A stretch of 64,000 bases of DNA from Neobacillus niacini. GTDB lineage: Bacteria > Bacillota > Bacilli > Bacillales > Cytobacillaceae. The number at the start of each line of letters is the position of its first letter. Position 1 is the first letter of the stretch. Where the stretch lies: NCBI RefSeq assembly GCF_023715415.1, contig NZ_JAMBOB010000008.1, positions 124,001 through 188,000 on the forward strand, read 5' to 3'. The position numbers and the translations under genes were made by a program. The notes beneath the pieces were generated by a model, which was not told where the DNA came from, searched no databases, and worked only from the letters and a program-made list of their open reading frames with translations. This document shows, piece after piece, positions 26,529 through 34,795 of the stretch.

Positions 26529-26951
26529 TTGTCTAATAAAGTACGTTCTATCCCAAGACCGCTAGTGAAAACGAATCAATGGGTAATCGTTATTAGCGCA
26601 GTTTTAACACTAGTTTTTGCTGAAGGATGGTTTTTGATTGTTCCGTTACTTGCAGGAATATCAGGAATTGTTTTTAAATATAATCCCGTAATGAATATTG
26701 CAAAGCTTTTTCTAAAGAAAAAACCAGAAGAGTATATCCCGGAGGAATGGGAGCAGCAGCAATTTAATCAAAAAATCGCTGTATTTTGTTTAGGAGCTGG
26801 GTTCATCGGTTTTCTGCTTGGCTGGAATACAGTGGGATATGTGTTCACGATTATGGTGGCGACTGCGGCATTTGTAGCTATCCTCGGATTTTGCATTGGC
26901 TGTTTTATTCATTATCAGTGGAAAATGTATCAATATAAAAGAGCAAATTAA
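26529..26951 (+). CDS. DUF4395 membrane protein
   Basis: About 140 residues. TTG 26529, eight bases after AGGTGG, gives SNKVRSIPRPLVKTNQWVIV, the usual beginning of DUF4395 proteins; the longer upstream frame from 26427 has no ribosome binding site. Two pairs of hydrophobic segments (about residues 18-50 and 80-125) flank a hydrophilic piece. Function is unknown; homologues often sit near thiol or sulfur genes, which is not seen here. Confidence 0.75.
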   Translation: MSNKVRSIPRPLVKTNQWVIVISAVLTLVFAEGWFLIVPLLAGISGIVFKYNPVMNIAKLFLKKKPEEYIPEEWEQQQFNQKIAVFCLGAGFIGFLLGWNTVGYVFTIMVATAAFVAILGFCIGCFIHYQWKMYQYKRAN

Positions 26952-26986
26952 AAAGACTGATGCGCTTCATGCCGCATCAGTCTTTT
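26951..26986. terminator. Bidirectional terminator
   Basis: Perfect 14-bp stem AAAAGACTGATGCG/CGCATCAGTCTTTT (26951-26964, 26973-26986) between converging genes. Confidence 0.9.
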
Positions 26987-26990
26987 CTTC

Positions 26991-28181
26991 CTATATAATT
27001 GCTTTTGCTTTAAGTGACCGTTTTTGCCAAGTAAAGGTAATGAATAAGGTAAGTATTAATAAAACAAATCCTAAAATAAATGGATAGGTGATTTTAACAT
27101 CATAAAGCAATCCAGCTAATGTCGGTCCAAGTACATTACCGATACTCATATAAGCATTATTCATTCCCATTGCAAAACCCTGTTCGTTCCCTGCGAGTTT
27201 GGATATCAATGTATTCAACACCGGACGGAGAATAGAGGTGGATAGGAAAATAAATAGTGAAATGACAAAGAATAAAGTGTAACTGGATGCGAACAACGAG
27301 AATAGAAATCCAGCTGCAGCAACAGCGATAAATATATTCAACACAGTACGTTCCCCGTAACGATTCACAATTCTATCAACAACAAAGAGCTGAACGATAA
27401 CACTGACAACTCCTGTTGCTGTAACCATTATCGCAATATCTTTCGCAGATGATTGAAATTGATTATCAAGGTATAACCCTATAACCGATTCGTACGCAAT
27501 TAATCCGAAACTCATCACTAATGTAATTATTAGCGGGATAAAATATGGCATTTTTACTGAGCGGGCAATTTTGCGAGTCATTGACTCATCCGTCAGAATT
27601 GCTGAAGTTTCTCCAGACGAAGCTGGTTTGCTCTCCTTTAAAAGGAGAATAGAAAATAATACGGAAACAAGAGAGACAAGTGCGGATACTAAGATAGGAA
27701 ATTTCAATCCGAAGCCTGCAAAGAAACCACCGATTCCAGGACCAACAACAATCCCAAGAGACATCGCTGCCGAAACTAGGCTGTTCCCTTTTGCTCGTTG
27801 CTCCATCGTCGTAATGTCTGCGATATAAGCGAAAATTGCTGGTACAAGCATAGCGCAGCCAATTCCACCGACCGCTCGAGAGGCGTAAAGTACCCAGATT
27901 GAATTAGAGAAGTAAAAAATGAACATCGAAAGAGTAAGACCTGCTAGTCCATAGATAATCATCTTTCGGCGGCCATATTGATCTGTCCATTTACCTGCAA
28001 TCGGGGAAAAGATGAATTGTGCTCCTGCAAAAATAGCAATAAACAGTCCTGCAGCAGTTCCACCTTGATTAATGGATTCCAAATAGGATGGTAAAATGGG
28101 AATAATGATACCAAAACTCCCTATTGCTATAAACATGTTGATCATCAACATGATGATTTTTTTTTGTTGATCTCCGGTCAT
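26991..28181 (-). CDS. MFS multidrug efflux transporter (NorA/Blt-like, 12 TM)
   Basis: About 396 residues with 12 hydrophobic helices. Motif A is GKWTDQYGRRKMI between helices 2 and 3, and the antiporter motif C appears as SLGIVVGPGIGGFFAG in helix 5, marking a drug:H+ antiporter. I start at ATG 28181 (GAAGGGTGG upstream); the 32 in-frame codons before it have no ribosome binding site. It stands alone, facing away from ygbA. The substrate is unknown. Confidence 0.85.
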   Translation of the reverse strand: MTGDQQKKIIMLMINMFIAIGSFGIIIPILPSYLESINQGGTAAGLFIAIFAGAQFIFSPIAGKWTDQYGRRKMIIYGLAGLTLSMFIFYFSNSIWVLYASRAVGGIGCAMLVPAIFAYIADITTMEQRAKGNSLVSAAMSLGIVVGPGIGGFFAGFGLKFPILVSALVSLVSVLFSILLLKESKPASSGETSAILTDESMTRKIARSVKMPYFIPLIITLVMSFGLIAYESVIGLYLDNQFQSSAKDIAIMVTATGVVSVIVQLFVVDRIVNRYGERTVLNIFIAVAAAGFLFSLFASSYTLFFVISLFIFLSTSILRPVLNTLISKLAGNEQGFAMGMNNAYMSIGNVLGPTLAGLLYDVKITYPFILGFVLLILTLFITFTWQKRSLKAKAII

Positions 28182-28426
28182 ATAAAGCCACCCTTCTAAT
28201 GAAGATTGCACACTCAAATATAGTGTTAACCTTTTACACTGTTTACTATCATATATAGGTATACAGGCTTTTGTCAAAGAGAAAGTATTTTTAGAAAAGA
28301 TAAAGATCGTTACTTGTTAGGAATTTGTTAAAGATTCGTGATATTTATGATGAGATTCTGTGATATGTTTTAAGTAAGAACACATTTGGGTGGTAGATCT
28401 ATCTTTTTAAAGGGGGTTTACGTTCA

Positions 28427-28771
28427 ATGAAAAGGCAGTTAAATACGGGTCCAAATATTCTAAAGGAAAAAGAAATGGTTACTAAGATGATTGCGCTGTA
28501 CTGTCGGCGAAAGCATCAACAACCTGATGAATTATGTAAGGAATGTCAGAATTTAAAAACCTATGCTCATATGAGACTTTCACTATGTAGATTTGGAGAA
28601 GAAAAAAGTGCTTGCTCTAATTGTTCTGTACACTGTTATAAACCCAAATATCGGCTAAGTATGAAATCGGTGATGCGTTATTCAGGTCCATGGATGCTGT
28701 TGTACCATCCGGTCTATTCCGTAAAACATCTGCTCAATAAACCTAAGAAACAAATTAAAAGTGTGGAATAG
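28427..28771 (+). CDS. ygbA: YgbA-family nitric-oxide-related protein
   Basis: A 114-residue cysteine-rich protein. The pattern YCRRKH...LCKECQNLKTYAHMRLSLCRFGEEKSACSNC..HCYKP is that of the 'nitrous oxide-stimulated promoter' (YgbA) family. In enteric bacteria ygbA is repressed by NsrR and helps growth after nitric oxide exposure. The cysteine spacing suggests metal or cluster binding. An RBS (AAAGGGGG) lies 11 bases upstream. Direct repeats in the upstream region (28332-28366) may be regulatory. Confidence 0.82.
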   Translation: MKRQLNTGPNILKEKEMVTKMIALYCRRKHQQPDELCKECQNLKTYAHMRLSLCRFGEEKSACSNCSVHCYKPKYRLSMKSVMRYSGPWMLLYHPVYSVKHLLNKPKKQIKSVE

Positions 28772-28880
28772 CATTTTCCACGCTTTTATTTTTTGACAAT
28801 TCTGTACAAACTATTTCTAGAATTTGGTATTATTGATCTAGAAGGCAAGAATATTTTGTACCAAAAGAGGAGTGAGTAGT

Positions 28881-29105
28881 ATGACGGGGACAATTGCAGT
28901 AATTATGGTATTCTCGATTCCAATCATTGCTATTTTGACGGCCCATTTCCAAAAGCAGAATAAAATAAAATACAAAATGATTCAGGGGGAACTTGAATTA
29001 GAGAAACTAAAACACCAGAATTATTTAATTGAAACAGAAAGAATGAGACTCGAGCTTGAGCATATGAAGCTAGAAGATCCTCAGGACAAAATAAAATTAG
29101 GGTAA
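28881..29105 (+). CDS. Small membrane-anchored coiled-coil protein
   Basis: A 74-residue protein: one N-terminal membrane helix (GTIAVIMVFSIPIIAILTAHF), a basic linker, and an amphipathic helix rich in E, K and L (KMIQGELELEKLKHQNYLIETERMRLELEHMKLE) likely to form a coiled coil. Start ATG 28881 follows AAGAGGAG. The architecture resembles PspB-like small stress proteins in shape only. Function unknown. Confidence 0.68.
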   Translation: MTGTIAVIMVFSIPIIAILTAHFQKQNKIKYKMIQGELELEKLKHQNYLIETERMRLELEHMKLEDPQDKIKLG

Positions 29106-29128
29106 GTTGTCATAAATAAAGACAATAA

Positions 29129-29164
29129 AAATAGGTTCTATCCAATAGATAGGACCTATTTTTT
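29129..29164 (+). terminator. Terminator of the small membrane protein gene
   Basis: AAATAGGTTCTATC/GATAGGACCTATTT arms (29129-29142, 29147-29160) with CAATA loop and T-run. Confidence 0.85.
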
Positions 29165-29165
29165 A

Positions 29166-29375
29166 TTATTGGGGTTTGTATTCCGGATTTATCTTCGTTA
29201 GTGTCTCTTTATCGCAAATAACAAAAAGCGTCACCGCGAACATAATACAACTGTTTCTCGACCATTGGTGCATTCTCAAGTTCGTCGATGATGACAATAT
29301 CAATGGACTTATCCGATTTTAAAATTTCTTTGATGGCTAATAATCTTATTTTCCCAATTAAGCTTAAAAATTAAC
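29166..29375 (-). pseudogene. Degraded C-terminal gene fragment with frameshift
   Basis: Reading the minus strand gives a coherent stretch (IGKIRLLAIKEILKSDKSID, then IVIIDELENAPMVEKQLYYV) that runs into a stop at about 29215, while shifting frame near 29225 continues sensibly as LFVICDKETLTKINPEYKPQ to a stop at 29166. Stops also lie just upstream, and no start codon or ribosome binding site is present. This looks like the decayed end of a lost gene whose family I do not recognise. It fills most of the gap between the small membrane protein and aroK. Confidence 0.5.
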
Positions 29376-29409
29376 CATGATTGGTTTTATAGGATTAAAA
29401 GCTTATAAT
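29373..29409 (+). promoter_or_regulatory. Promoter of aroK-aroD with overlapping inverted repeat
   Basis: TTGGTT (29381-29386), 17-bp spacer, TATAAT (29404-29409). AACCA-TGAT-TGGTT (29373-29386) covers the -35 box and could be an operator. Confidence 0.65.
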
Positions 29410-29446
29410 GGTATCAATATTATTTGTCCGTGGGAGATGAAAAACA

Positions 29447-29989
29447 TTGTCATTAAGAGAAAAGAATATTGTCTTTATTGGGTTTATGGGTGCTGGGAAA
29501 ACAACGATTGGAAAGCTGGTTGCTAAAAAACTTTATCGTGATTTTATTGATATTGATGAAGAAATTGAAAAAGAATATAACATGCCAATACCGAAAATAT
29601 TTGCTGAAATTGGTGAGAAAGCCTTTAGAGAGAAGGAAAAAGAATTAATTCAGAATCTATGTCACTATAAACTAAAGATTATCTCAGTGGGGGGAGGAGC
29701 ATTCCTTCAAGAAGAAATCCGTAACGTATGCCTCAATTCAAGTATCGTATTTTATTTAGATATCACCTGGGATGCTTGGAAGAAAAGGTTAAGTTCAATT
29801 ATTGACAGCCGTCCAGTTCTGCAGGGTAAGTCAATGGATGAAATCGAAGAGTTATTTTATAGAAGAAAAGAAATCTATACGAATAACTTTCACTCAAGTA
29901 TTCAAATAAACAATCAAAATATGGATGACTTAGCTGATAGCATTGTAGAAACCTTAAAATTATCTTGGGAGTTGCATGAAACGAAGTAA
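29447..29989 (+). CDS. aroK: Shikimate kinase
   Basis: A 180-residue P-loop kinase that phosphorylates shikimate in the chorismate pathway. The Walker A motif is GFMGAGKTT (residues 12-20), DIDEEIE follows, the substrate-binding GGG is in ISVGGGAFL, and the lid arginine is in IDSRPVLQG. It starts at TTG after GGGAGATG. The next gene, aroD, is 33 bases downstream, so these two shikimate-pathway steps are coexpressed. Slightly longer than typical AroK. Confidence 0.88.
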   Translation: MSLREKNIVFIGFMGAGKTTIGKLVAKKLYRDFIDIDEEIEKEYNMPIPKIFAEIGEKAFREKEKELIQNLCHYKLKIISVGGGAFLQEEIRNVCLNSSIVFYLDITWDAWKKRLSSIIDSRPVLQGKSMDEIEELFYRRKEIYTNNFHSSIQINNQNMDDLADSIVETLKLSWELHETK

Positions 29990-29996
29990 AAGGTTC

Positions 29997-30019
29997 GAGT
30001 GGAGTGGAGTGGAGTGGAG
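29997..30019 (+). repeat. Four-copy GAGTG tandem repeat forming the aroD ribosome binding region
   Basis: (GAGTG)x4 followed by GAG, ending three bases before the aroD ATG at 30023. Each unit supplies a GGAG core, so the number of units sets the choice and spacing of Shine-Dalgarno pairing. Confidence 0.85.
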
Positions 30020-30022
30020 AAG

Positions 30023-30787
30023 ATGAAAAGAAGTGTTACCGTAAAGGGGATAAGTATTGGCGAAGGAGCTCCGAAAATTTGCGTTCCTATGGTAGGGAAG
30101 ACGATACCAGAATTAACAGAGGAAGCAGATTTTCTAAAAACAACAGATCTAGATGTAGTAGAATGGCGTGTTGACTTTTTTGCTGATGTAGAAGATTTGG
30201 ACAAGGTTAAAGATGCACTGAGAGAAATTCGTTCTATCCTGCCTGATACACCGCTTGTTTTCACTTTCCGGAGTGCAAAAGAGGGCGGAGAAAAGGAAGT
30301 CAGCACATCCTATTATTTTGAATTAAATAAGGTAATGGTGGAAAGTGGTCTGATTGATATCGTTGATGTCGAGCTGTTTAATAATGAAGAATCCATTAAA
30401 ACACTCATTTCGGTTGCACGTAACCACAATGTGTATGTGATTATTTCAAATCATGATTTTCATGAAACACCCGCAAAAGAGGAGATTATATCTCGATTAT
30501 GCAAGGCTCAAGAATTAGGCGGTGATCTTCCAAAAATTGCCGTCATGCCACAAAGCGCAGCGGATGTTTTGACCCTTTTAGATGCAACAAATACCATGAA
30601 CGAGCATTATAATGACACACCAATTATTACGATGTCTATGGCGGGTAAGGGAGTTATCAGCCGATTAGCAGGTGAAATATTTGGATCTGCTCTGACATTC
30701 GGTGCGGCCAAGAAATCATCAGCTCCTGGTCAGGTGCCTGTCACCGAGTTACGGAATATTTTATCTCTGATAAATAGAAGTTTATAA
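30023..30787 (+). CDS. aroD: 3-dehydroquinate dehydratase, type I
   Basis: A 254-residue type I (Schiff-base) dehydroquinase. The catalytic histidine is in IISNHDFHETP and the lysine in LPKIAVMPQSAADV; VVEWRVDFF near residue 47 is the family's substrate-binding region. ATG 30023 is chosen over an in-frame ATG-like start at 29999 because it lies behind GGAG repeats. It acts one step before shikimate dehydrogenase; no aroE is adjacent. Many bacilli use AroD or AroQ or both, so whether it is biosynthetic or catabolic is open. Confidence 0.92.
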   Translation: MKRSVTVKGISIGEGAPKICVPMVGKTIPELTEEADFLKTTDLDVVEWRVDFFADVEDLDKVKDALREIRSILPDTPLVFTFRSAKEGGEKEVSTSYYFELNKVMVESGLIDIVDVELFNNEESIKTLISVARNHNVYVIISNHDFHETPAKEEIISRLCKAQELGGDLPKIAVMPQSAADVLTLLDATNTMNEHYNDTPIITMSMAGKGVISRLAGEIFGSALTFGAAKKSSAPGQVPVTELRNILSLINRSL

Positions 30788-30813
30788 TGTTTTAGGTAGT
30801 AGCCCTTTAATTT

Positions 30814-30854
30814 GAGACAGTCATGAGAGTTCCTCATGACTGTCTCTTTTTTTT
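30814..30854 (+). terminator. Terminator of aroK-aroD
   Basis: Perfect 14-bp stem GAGACAGTCATGAG/CTCATGACTGTCTC (30814-30827, 30833-30846) with eight Ts. Confidence 0.93.
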
Positions 30855-31013
30855 GGCTTAAATTACTGAATTTCTTAGGCATGGGTTGGTTCATTAAAGA
30901 CAGTTGTCCATAGATTTCAGTGGATTTATAGAGGAAAAGGGTACAAACCTAATGCGTGTTCACTTCCTGATACATATAAATAAAGTACAACCTGACAACA
31001 GGGATAGATGGAA

Positions 31014-31065
31014 GGGGGGGACATGAGCGGACTTGGATCACCTGAGGAGGTAGAGTCGTCTCATG
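31014..31065 (+). promoter_or_regulatory. Possible structured leader of the ArsB-like gene
   Basis: After a run of seven Gs (31014-31020), nested pairing is possible: CATGAG/CTCATG (31022-31027, 31060-31065), GACT/AGTC inside it, and ACCT/AGGT around a GAGG loop. It ends 38 bases before the ATG. I cannot match it to a known riboswitch class. The rest of 30855-31013 shows nothing I recognise. Confidence 0.35.
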
Positions 31066-31103
31066 GAACATCATGAAAACTAACTAGATTGGAAGGGGAA
31101 AAA

Positions 31104-32462
31104 ATGATTCAACCTATGGTTTGGATGACCATTTTAGCTTTTGTGGCTACACTCATCTTTATTCTGTGGAGACCTAGAGGAATTAACGAAGCCATTCCTG
31201 CCACAATAGGTGCGATATTTGTATTAATCAGTGGAAGTGTTTCGCTTACAGATCTTGGAGTTATTACGGAAACCATCTCGGGTGCAGCCATAACCATTAT
31301 GGCAACCATCGTCATGGCGATTGTTTTAGAAAGTTTTGGGTTTTTCAATTGGGTAGCAGAAAAGCTCGCAGCGAAAGCAAAGGGGTCAGGTATTCGTTTA
31401 TTCTGGTACGTTAACCTTTTATGCTTTCTCATGACACTTTTCTTCAATAATGATGGAAGTATTTTAATCACGACTCCGATACTTGTCATGTTATTAAACA
31501 ATATGGGGTTGAAGAATCATCAGAAGATCCCCTATTTATTATCAGGTGGTTTAATTGCTACGGCATCAAGTGCTCCCATTGGTGTCAGCAATATCGTCAA
31601 CCTTATTGCTTTAAAAATAGTAGAAATGGACTTGTGGCTGCATACGGCGATGATGTTTGTCCCTGCAACACTCGGACTCTTATTACTTGTAGGGCTCCTG
31701 TTTCTTCGCTTTAAAAAAGTAATACCAAAAACGGTTCCGGTTAAAGTATTCGGATTGACTAGAAACTCCTATCATCCACTTAAACCGGGTCCGACTTATT
31801 CCTCTGAAAAACAACGGTCTCGGTTTATGCGAAATATCCTTCTTTTCGTGTTTGCCGTACGTCTCAGTCTTTTTGTCGCATCATACTTTGCTATACCTGT
31901 ATCAGTAATGGCTGTGATAGGATCACTTGTCCTTTTAGGCTGGAGATGGGCTTATTTAAAAGTATCACCTGTCGATATGCTGAAGAAAACCCCATGGGAT
32001 ATTCTCATATTCGCATTTAGCATGTATGTCATTATTTACGGGCTGCATAATATTGGTTTGACAAATTTGCTGATTGATTATATGCGTCCGATGGTATCAG
32101 GAAGCCTGCTCCATGCGAGTGTCATGATGGGTGCACTATTAACGGTTCTCTCTAACATCTTTAATAATCATCCAGCTCTCATGGTCGGAACGCTTACGTT
32201 AATGAATATGGACCTTAGTCCGCTAGCTTTAAAAGTCTCCTATTTAGCTAATGTGATTGGAAGCGATATGGGGTCATTATTACTGCCAATGGGAACGCTC
32301 GCAACGCTAATGTGGATGCACATCGTTCGAAAAGGAAAAGTCTTGATCACATGGTGGGAATATGTAAAAATCACCTTTGTTGTTATTCCACCAGCGACTT
32401 TGTTTACTTTAGTTGTTTTATATTATTGGGTTTCATGGTTATTTGGCGGAGCACTGCAGTAA
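31104..32462 (+). CDS. ArsB/NhaD-type ion transporter family membrane protein (YdfA-like)
   Basis: About 452 residues with 11-12 hydrophobic helices of the ArsB/NhaD (IT) superfamily. Conserved segments are FFNNDGSILITTPILVML and, in the second half, IFNNHPALMVGTL, the paired NN-containing helical hairpins of this fold, plus SSAPIGVSNIVNL. ATG 31104 follows GGAAGGGG. It resembles B. subtilis YdfA, annotated as an arsenical pump-like protein, but no arsR, arsC or acr3 is present, so arsenite export is unproven. The leader may be structured. Confidence 0.78.
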   Translation: MIQPMVWMTILAFVATLIFILWRPRGINEAIPATIGAIFVLISGSVSLTDLGVITETISGAAITIMATIVMAIVLESFGFFNWVAEKLAAKAKGSGIRLFWYVNLLCFLMTLFFNNDGSILITTPILVMLLNNMGLKNHQKIPYLLSGGLIATASSAPIGVSNIVNLIALKIVEMDLWLHTAMMFVPATLGLLLLVGLLFLRFKKVIPKTVPVKVFGLTRNSYHPLKPGPTYSSEKQRSRFMRNILLFVFAVRLSLFVASYFAIPVSVMAVIGSLVLLGWRWAYLKVSPVDMLKKTPWDILIFAFSMYVIIYGLHNIGLTNLLIDYMRPMVSGSLLHASVMMGALLTVLSNIFNNHPALMVGTLTLMNMDLSPLALKVSYLANVIGSDMGSLLLPMGTLATLMWMHIVRKGKVLITWWEYVKITFVVIPPATLFTLVVLYYWVSWLFGGALQ

Positions 32463-32491
32463 AGAGAAGTTACGAATAAAGGAGAAATTAA

Positions 32492-33169
32492 ATGAAGACG
32501 TTTAATGAATTAGTGGGAAAAAATATAGAAGTAGAGATTTCTGGGGGGAAATTTCACTCTGGGACTATGGTTGATTCGGGATTAGATATCCTTGTTTTAT
32601 ATGTGGGTAGAAGTCAAAGGTTTCTTTATATTCCAGCCGTTCATATTCAGAGGGTGAAAGAGGTGACAATGGAACAAAATTCGATTGTGTATGAACCTCC
32701 AACAGAAAAACCGATTGAACCTGATTCCCTTTCCATATCATTCCGTGGAATATTGACGAGTGCAAAGGGGAGGTTTGTCGAGGTATATGTAACAGGTAAT
32801 AAATCTATTCACGGCTATTTGACGAGTATCATGAACAATCACTTTGTCTTTTACTCACCTGTATTCAAAACCGTGTTTATTTCGATGGATCATGTTAAAT
32901 GGCTCATTCCCTATCCTGAACATAGTGCTCCCTATTCCATCATCAATCAGACCCTTCCAGCAGCACCTGCCTCCATTCCATTAGCGAGAAGCTTTGAAGA
33001 TCAGTGCAAAAAGTTAGAAAATCATCTTGTAGTTATTGATGGCGGCGACAGCAGTGAAAAAATAGGATTGCTTCAAAAGGTCTTGAATTCCCAACTAACA
33101 CTCGTTACAGCAGAAAGGGAAATCGTGTATCGGAATTTAAAACATGTTAAAACGATTCATTTCACGTGA
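32492..33169 (+). CDS. DUF2642-containing protein with three Sm-like repeats
   Basis: A 225-residue soluble protein. Three similar units are visible: residues 1-60 (LVGKNIEVEISGGKFHSGTM...YIPAVHIQRVKEV), 78-140 (AKGRFVEVYVTGNKSIHGYL...FISMDHVKWLIPY) and 168-225 (LENHLVVIDGG...IVYRNLKHVKTIHF). The first matches DUF2642, a short beta-rich, Sm-like domain found in Bacillus spore-associated proteins such as YuzF. It lies 29 bases after the transporter gene and may be cotranscribed. Function unknown. Confidence 0.72.
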   Translation: MKTFNELVGKNIEVEISGGKFHSGTMVDSGLDILVLYVGRSQRFLYIPAVHIQRVKEVTMEQNSIVYEPPTEKPIEPDSLSISFRGILTSAKGRFVEVYVTGNKSIHGYLTSIMNNHFVFYSPVFKTVFISMDHVKWLIPYPEHSAPYSIINQTLPAAPASIPLARSFEDQCKKLENHLVVIDGGDSSEKIGLLQKVLNSQLTLVTAEREIVYRNLKHVKTIHFT

Positions 33170-33274
33170 ACACAATGGAATTTAAGTCGATTATAAGAGA
33201 GAAAACAAAAAATAATCCAAGCTTGTTTGGCTGACAAGGATGGATTACTCTTTTGCAGTACGCAGGTAATAGTG

Positions 33275-33306
33275 AACCGTGGTAATAGGGGCCGCGGTTT
33301 ATTTTT
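33275..33306 (+). terminator. Terminator after the DUF2642 gene
   Basis: AACCGTGG/CCGCGGTT arms (33275-33282, 33292-33299) followed by TATTTTT; another imperfect hairpin (AATCC...GGATT) lies at about 33215-33246. Confidence 0.7.
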
Positions 33307-33392
33307 GTTATACTTATTGTATTAATAAAATATGATTGGATGATTCACTTTGTTCAGGTTAACAGATAAAAATGTTGTTAAAGGGGATCGCA

Positions 33393-34268
33393 ATGATACA
33401 AAGAAATCTTGGAATGACAAATGTAAATGTGGCGATAATTGGTCAAGGAACTTGGACATATGGGGAAAATAAAGGTTTGGAATTAGAAGAAGTAAAAGCA
33501 TTAAGATTTGGGATAGAAAATGGAATGACTTTAATTGATACTGCGGAAGAATATGCCCAAGGCGGAGCTGAACGAATAGTGGCAGAGGCGATTAAGGATT
33601 GCCGTAAAGAAATCTTTTTAACAACAAAGGTCTCAGCCAAAAATTGTTCCTATTTGGGAGTTATTGAGGCTGTAGAGAGAAGTTTGGAGAGATTAAAGAC
33701 CACCTATATTGATCTTTATCTCCAACATTGGCCTAGTAAAGAGCATCAGGTAGAAGAAACCATGAGAGCAATGATGTATTTAGTGGAAAAAGGGTTAATA
33801 AAATATATAGGAGTAAGCAATTTTACCACTGAATTGATGACTGTAGCTCAAGGCGTTTTAGGTGAACATATTCTTACATGTAATCAAGTAGGATACCATT
33901 TAAACGACCGAAGGGTAGAAAACGATGTGATTCCTTACTGCCAAGAACGAGGCATAGCGGTTATGGCATACTCTCCATTTGGCTATGCTCCAAAATTTTT
34001 TGGCGGAGCCGGATTCCCGGAACCAGGTACAAAGGAACGTCAGGTGTTGGACGAGATTGGTGGGAAATACGGAGCATCTCCTTATCAAGTTGCTTTAAAC
34101 TGGATACTAAGGCATGAAGGAATCATTGCGATTCCGAAAGCGAAAGACATTGAGCATATTAAAAGTAACTTGAAAGCGTTAGAGTTGACCTTATCGGAAG
34201 AAGACCTAAAGATTATTGATTCTTACTTTCCAAAAACAAATGAAGGAATGAGTTTGGTAACGTATTAG
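33393..34268 (+). CDS. Aldo/keto reductase
   Basis: A 291-residue NADPH-dependent TIM-barrel oxidoreductase. The catalytic tetrad is visible: D and Y in LIDTAEEYAQGG, K in FLTTKVSAK and H in LYLQHWP. The C-terminal cofactor segment IAIPKAKDIEHIKSNLKAL is typical. ATG 33393 follows AAGGGGATCGCA; the earlier in-frame ATG has no site. It is followed at 12 bases by a membrane protein gene. Substrate unknown. Confidence 0.9.
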   Translation: MIQRNLGMTNVNVAIIGQGTWTYGENKGLELEEVKALRFGIENGMTLIDTAEEYAQGGAERIVAEAIKDCRKEIFLTTKVSAKNCSYLGVIEAVERSLERLKTTYIDLYLQHWPSKEHQVEETMRAMMYLVEKGLIKYIGVSNFTTELMTVAQGVLGEHILTCNQVGYHLNDRRVENDVIPYCQERGIAVMAYSPFGYAPKFFGGAGFPEPGTKERQVLDEIGGKYGASPYQVALNWILRHEGIIAIPKAKDIEHIKSNLKALELTLSEEDLKIIDSYFPKTNEGMSLVTY

Positions 34269-34279
34269 GAGGAAAAAGC

Positions 34280-34780
34280 TTGCCTCATAAACTCTGGATT
34301 GCAGTAAATAGTATTTTAATTGTATTTTCGTTTATTTATATTTGGTTTTTTCGTCCACATGACAGCAATTTGGTAATAATTGCTCAGTTTCTGGCACAAA
34401 TGGCAATGATTCTATTTTTAATTAATATCAATATGTATTTCATCTTTTTAGTGATACGCAAATCATCGGTAAGGCAGATAAAGATACGTCTTGCAAAGTT
34501 TTCAAGAGTTATGATGAAATGGCATATTAAAATAGCGATAACAGCTACAACGATTATTATCGGTCACGCTGCTATTAATTTATTTGAAATTGCGCCTGTT
34601 GTTGGGTTTGGCAATTTGAAACTAATCAGTGGCTATCTAGCCATAGCCATCATGCTTCTTACATTATCTGCAGGTTATTTGCGCCATAAAAAGGCTTCAG
34701 GGTTTCGACGTAAATTTCATCTCACAACAGCAATGGTCTTTTTTCTACTATTCCTTATACATATGTTCATACCAATCTAA
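34280..34780 (+). CDS. Four-to-five-helix membrane protein with paired histidines (possible heme b protein)
   Basis: A 166-residue membrane protein starting at TTG after TTAGGAGGAAAAAGC. Histidines fall within or at the ends of helices: KWHIKIA, IIGHAAIN, RKFHLTTA and FLIHMFI, a pattern like cytochrome b561/ferric reductase-type proteins that bind heme between helices. I do not recognise a specific family. It is sandwiched tightly between the aldo/keto reductase and DUF418 genes, suggesting one transcript. Confidence 0.65.
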   Translation: MPHKLWIAVNSILIVFSFIYIWFFRPHDSNLVIIAQFLAQMAMILFLININMYFIFLVIRKSSVRQIKIRLAKFSRVMMKWHIKIAITATTIIIGHAAINLFEIAPVVGFGNLKLISGYLAIAIMLLTLSAGYLRHKKASGFRRKFHLTTAMVFFLLFLIHMFIPI

Positions 34781-34795
34781 CCTGAGGTGAGGATA

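Noticed and set aside
29997..30019. GAGTG repeats as a CRISPR or satellite
   Set aside because: Units are five bases without spacers; it is a simple tandem repeat.
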